Shown here in pieces: positions 59,813 through 64,000 of a DNA stretch of 64,000 nt (position 1 is the first letter of the stretch; every line of letters begins with the position of its first letter). Below the pieces are notes generated by a model. It ran no database searches, was not told the origin of the DNA, and saw nothing but the letters and a program-made list of their open reading frames with translations. Origin of the DNA: Gymnopus androsaceus JB14 (taxonomy: Eukaryota; Basidiomycota; Agaricomycetes; Agaricales; Omphalotaceae); the NCBI GenBank assembly GCA_009733575.1, contig ML769453.1, positions 62,001 to 126,000 of the forward strand. Reading direction: 5' to 3'. The translations under genes were made by a program, and so were the position numbers.

Positions 59813-61227
59813 ATGGACTCTGAGAACGCCGCAATTCTCAGTGATTCTCTCTAGCAATGAGTATACGAACCTAGTTGAGGCCATCGTGGATAGTACTCTC
59901 TTCGGTACGACTCTGCCCAGAAGATCCACGAATCGCATTTACTTAAAACTTGATTTCAAGGCTTCTATGTCTTAGCCTTCATTCTGGCATTATATATTCA
60001 TGGGCGAGTAAATCAGCACATGTATCTTGATCTATACTTACTCCATGCCCATTACTACTGCAGACGCAAGCGCAGTGCCGTAGGGCGTCCTCAAAAGATT
60101 TTCCTCTCGTTGATCATTTTTGCCTTCGTACTCAACTGTTGGGACTACTGTCTTAATTCCTACGCGGCAATCCTTCTGGGAGCGAAATATTCCTTTATTT
60201 TCTCCTCTACTGGGGATCTAAACGACAATCTCGGGGCAGTAATTGGGGGGCTGAACAGCACAATTTTAATGAGCAGCTGGCCCTTGAATCTCAATGTAAG
60301 TGCATTTTGAATGGAGTCTCAAATACACAATTACCATTGATACGAGCGTACTAGCTTCTTATTGGAGATGCTATCGTTGTATGGCGGAGTTGGATCATTG
60401 GGGGTGGTCATAAGGTGTTCAAGTATATCATGGCGCTTTTCATGGCTGCGAACATAGGTAAGTCTGCAATTCTCTTTGAGGTTCCTGGGCCACAAACTCG
60501 TCCCGACTTCCGTCTGTTAAAGTACTTTCAAATTCTTATCATGATACTTATGGATGTCCGTTGTATGTAGGTACAAATCTTGCTGATGGGATCCTGGACG
60601 ATACTATCACCCATGCAATGGTCCAATATCACTGGACTATATTTCGTCATTTATGTCTCTCGCGGTGAACTTGCTTGGAATGGGTATCATAGGCTTCACG
60701 TCATGGCAAGTCCCACAGGCTTCATAGTATTTTTGGTTCTCAGACTCCGACACTTTATTAGGCGACACCAGAAAGATATGAATTCCATTACTCCAAGGAC
60801 TAGCCGAACGAAAAAGTCAAACATCGAGATTATATTACTTTTTCTCTTACAATCGGGCGCTGCATTTTGTGCTATTCAAGTAAGTACACGAGCTCTACTT
60901 GCCAACTTTGAACTCATCATTATTATCTTATATTATATAGCTCGTGTATGCAGTGATCCAGATACCCAGTTTCACCGTGACCTCAAATTTTAGTGGGAGA
61001 CCTTCCTGCTTGCTATGGCAACAGTCTGCAATGGCGCAGCGGTAAGATGATTGTTTCACATACCATCTTACCTTGACGAAAGATACACACAGGTTTTGTA
61101 TCCGCTGTCCGTGTTCATCATGGTCAACACCATTGATACACCCTTGATAGAAGCATTCTACGATACCAAGGCTGCACAGGAGAGTCAAACAGTCAGCGCT
61201 AGTATCGTAAACCCCAGCTCGGAGTGA
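59813..61227 (+). CDS. Seven-helix membrane protein of the agaric orphan-receptor type
   Basis: Belongs to a large group of Agaricomycete multi-helix membrane proteins without known ligand; a receptor role is inference. The start is MDSENAAILSDSL, then SNEYTNLVEAIVDSTLFG. Helices in order: YVLAFILALYIHG; IFLSLIIFAFVLNCWDYCLN; LLIGDAIVVWRSW (a signature of the group); VFKYIMALFMAANI; WSNITGLYFVIYVS; ASPTGFIVFLVLRLRHFI; IEIILLFLLQSGAAFCAIQ | LVYAVIQIPSF. The tail is VLYPLSVFIMVNTIDTPLIE to IVNPSSE. One extra base near 59851 and one missing base near 60991 are needed to keep the reading. Exon joins near 60005, 60296 and 60880 are GT..AG except the first, which is uncertain. Confidence 0.65.
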
Positions 61228-61968
61228 ACCTTTAATGATGCGATGAATTTTTTGGCATGATCACCGAATATGCATCTCAACCATAGTGGTGCTGTCAGAA
61301 TATCAGTAAATCAGTAAAGCAATTCAAATAATTGGAATCCCTTTCTCAATGTACTTATTGTAATCTTGGATATTGCGTCTGTTCGCACATACATACCTGA
61401 ACAAAAAAATTTCGGGTTTCAACTAAACAATCTTGTGTGAGGCGATTCCAAAGCCAGACCCTCGCTGTGTACCCTCCGAGTCTCATGCTCAAGAGTACTA
61501 CATTCCAAACAATGCATCAGGCTGTGATCAACCAAATGGCAAAGTACTTAGTAAGGCCATCACCAAAAGTGGGCCAATGTGGCACCAGAGATATACAGTA
61601 ATGCCTTACCCTGCTGGGTAAGGGGTTACACTGGGACGAAACATGGGTTTTTCAGGGGATTATTGTTGTAAACTAGTTTTAGGCCAAATTTTCTGGAAAA
61701 TATTGGCTTGATATGATTTCAGGAGAATAAATTAGGATCGAGCGAATTTTTGACTAGTGATCTTATGAGTTGTCTGGCAAGCGCAGAATCCAAGTGGCAA
61801 GTGGCAGAAGGCTGCATCGTCTTTTTTTCCTAAGTTAGTTTCTTGTACTTGTAAGGAGAGCTTTATTAGGCCAAGGATTCTATTTTATCATCAACACAAA
61901 TCATACAGCATACATTATACAGAGCTAGTATTTTACACGTACATATTCCATTTTACATCGAAAATCAA
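61228..61968. other. Intergenic, nothing recognised
   Basis: Between the membrane protein gene and the DDB1 stop. A 62-codon frame at 61433-61621 has no resemblance to a known family. Confidence 0.35.
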
Positions 61969-64000
61969 CTACAATGCATTGTCTGAAGAAGCTCCAGATC
62001 TTTCTTCAACTCTGTCAATGGATACAAGAACTCATCAGATCCATAGATATCTTCAACCAGTTCTGGCGCCGTATCCATGTAAGTGAGCATCTGTTCCAAT
62101 AAGTCTCCGTCAATGATGCCATATGCAGCCTCGTCGGCATCACTTCGACCTCTTGAAGACCTCGGCGCCCGATGCCTACACAGCGCAATGAGAAACCTGC
62201 AACAGCAAAGATAGATGTATCATACCTGGCATAGCTGATACCACCAACTGCGTCTGACTTCTGTAAACCCAACCGAGTCTCAAGTAAATTCAACGTTTTG
62301 AAGAGAATTTCGTTTTCGGGATGAACCGCAACAACAACCCCGATTTTCCCAGAAAAGGTGCAGAAAATGTGAGTGGTTTCCAATCCTCTATCACTCGGTC
62401 CATCGGCTGAAGCAAGTGACCCTAAGGACAATTTAGAAAGAGACATGAATAAAGATGGCAGGCGGGATACCTCTGATGAATTTCGTGACCAAGTCGCCGA
62501 CATGGAAAAATCCGTCCCGCTTCAGGATTGCTCTATTCCCAGCATTACCCAGTGAGAAGGTAAACATGTTTAATGATTGCTACATAAGAAAAACAGTCAA
62601 AACAAGGAAAGTCAATCATCCAGCTACACTCACATCTGCACCTATAATGCCCGCGGTATCAAACGCCTCGACTGAAACAGGGCACAAGGGAGAATAGTCC
62701 CTTGCAACAGTTGACAACTTTCGGTGCGCATCCAGCTTGAGCAGTGATACTGAGCTAAACTGGTCCGCTATGACCAAGTGATCATTATAGGACGACACTG
62801 TGTTGACTAGGTAATTATGGTTCCACTCCGCGACCAGTTCGAGAGCATAATCGGGAATGGAGACCCAAACACTTGCAACGCCTGAGGTCATTCGATAGAG
62901 AGAAACCTGGGGGGATAAGATATTAGTACAAACAAAAGATTAGAATAAAGTAAACGTACGCAAGAGTTTATGGCTGCAGCAAGCATCCCGTCCACAACTG
63001 CTAGGGAGTACACACACCCGGGAACATCATTGGACGCAACACGCCTCAGCTGCAGCATCGTTGGTGAAACTTGGTTCGGTTCGAAGAGCAAAATCCTGCC
63101 AGAGGTAGGTTCCATCTCATCCATGCGAATAAATGTGGTCCCGACGCAAAAGAGCGGCTGCAACTTTTCGTTTACAGTCACGTTGAGGACGGTTAACGAC
63201 ATTATTTGTTCGTCCTTTTGGAGGTCCACCTGCGCCAAGACTGCAAAACAAGATAAGGAAGAATAGCCAGTGCAAGAAAATGATGCACAAACCAGCAAAA
63301 CTTGAATCATCCAGTAACTTGAAAGAACTCGTTACTGTCTCATCCTGTCCAACTCGAATTGGTTCAGTGCGGACACAGCTTACACCGAATAGCTTGCAAG
63401 TTGGTGCATACACAATATGCCGCGGGTTGTCGAGACCGAGAGACACCTGTATATGGATGAGATTCATGGGATCAAGTGCTGCGAGAACAGGGTACCCACA
63501 GATCGAATATGCATTTTGTCCAGTTTTTTCACTCGGCCGATTGTTATTCCAGAGGCGGTCGCAAGAATAAGGGAGTTCTGATAATATTCCGTGTTTCAAT
63601 ACCTTGGTCGAGGTAATATCCTGTAGTCCGAGATGTTTAATTTTGTCTTCTCACCAGTAGATGGCACCCATACCTTCAACATTATCGGAACAGCCTTCAA
63701 ATGCGATCTTTCCCAAGAAATTACTACCGCTCTACTCCTGCAGCGACAACGACTCGCTTTCCATCAGTCTCGTAGGCACTAAGAACCACTGGCAACTGTC
63801 CCAAAGAAGTGATGTTCATGCCCTTGAACTCCGGCGCTTCGCTTTCTTCATTGAACACCATTTCGAACGTCACAACTGACCCATCCGCAAGTCCAGCAAA
63901 CAAACACAGATGGGAACTCGGGTCTTTGATGCGGTAACTGTCCGTCGTCATGTAGTTGAGAAGTACAGAGCGCACAGGGGAAGGTAGCGAAGGCGTCTGA
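61969..64000 (-). CDS. DDB1: DNA damage-binding protein 1 (DDB1), 3' part
   Basis: Adaptor of CUL4 ubiquitin ligases, built of three beta-propellers. Only the later part is in the window; the gene enters from beyond base 64000. Blocks read on minus: RSVLLNYMTTDSYRI, LFAGLADGSVVTFEMVFNEE, FKGMNITSLGQLPVVLSAYE, LGLDNPRHIVYAPTCKLFGV, RVGQDETVTSSFKLLDDSSF, VDLQKDEQIMSLTVLNVTVN, MDEMEPTSGRILLFEPN, DVPGCVYSLAVVDGMLAAA, YNDHLVIADQFSSVSLLKLD and, at the end, GRSDADEAAYG, APELVEDIYGSDEFLYPL and LELLQTMHCS. Introns are about 50-60 bp. The choice of DDB1 over the related CPSF160/RSE1 rests on the LGLDNPRHI and GRSDADEAAYG blocks. No frameshift noticed. Confidence 0.92.

Overview
This window looks like nuclear DNA from a mushroom-forming basidiomycete (Agaricomycetes). 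Genes are dense, lie on both strands, and are cut by many 45-65 bp GT..AG introns. Several families typical of that class are present: a DUF6593 protein, an F-box-like protein, a fungal PhoD-type phosphatase, a seven-helix membrane protein of the agaric type, and retaining trehalose phosphorylase. I saw no prokaryotic features, no CRISPR array and no convincing tRNA or rRNA gene.

Layout. 1-12.6 kb holds housekeeping genes: the 3' part of trehalose phosphorylase, a small Cys/His-motif protein, POL5, MSH3 (minus) and the ATP12 assembly chaperone. 12.6-28.5 kb holds a small orphan gene behind a clear TATA box, a gene-poor 1.5 kb, NTAQ1 (minus), a BTB protein, a DUF6593 protein, a very long Ser/Pro-rich disordered protein (minus), a 335-aa orphan (minus), a ubiquitin E2 (minus) and TAF7. 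28.5-38 kb is the most accessory part: a protoglobin-type gene (minus), the COMPASS subunit BRE2/ASH2, a tandem array of a small orphan family ending in a PPxY motif (minus), and an old-yellow-enzyme gene (minus) split by a 916-bp transposon with long inverted ends and an 8-bp target duplication. 38.5-48.6 kb holds APC1, a gene-poor stretch with duplicated scraps of the APC1 and BRE2 3' ends, and an F-box-like gene. 49-57.5 kb holds linker histone H1 (minus), MZM1, a GGQ-domain release factor, CAP/SRV2 and a PhoD-like phosphatase with micro-exons. 57.5-64 kb holds a small unknown gene beside a 211-bp inverted-repeat element, a seven-helix membrane protein, and the C-terminal part of DDB1 (minus, running off the window).

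The gene set is mostly core eukaryotic machinery (DNA repair: MSH3, DDB1; chromatin and transcription: TAF7, BRE2, H1; cell cycle and ubiquitin: APC1, E2, F-box, NTAQ1; mitochondria: ATP12, MZM1, release factor). It is not a single pathway cluster. Many neighbours are divergent pairs whose start codons lie only 65-160 bp apart.

One quality signal matters to any reader. Conserved genes between about 27 and 61 kb (TAF7, BRE2, OYE, APC1, F-box, CAP, PhoD, the seven-helix protein) carry around twenty apparent single-base frameshifts, whereas genes before 26 kb are almost free of them. Sequence or assembly errors are the simplest explanation, so the affected gene models are given as spans with the breaks noted. 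All positions and family calls come from reading the sequence by eye; no search or alignment was run.
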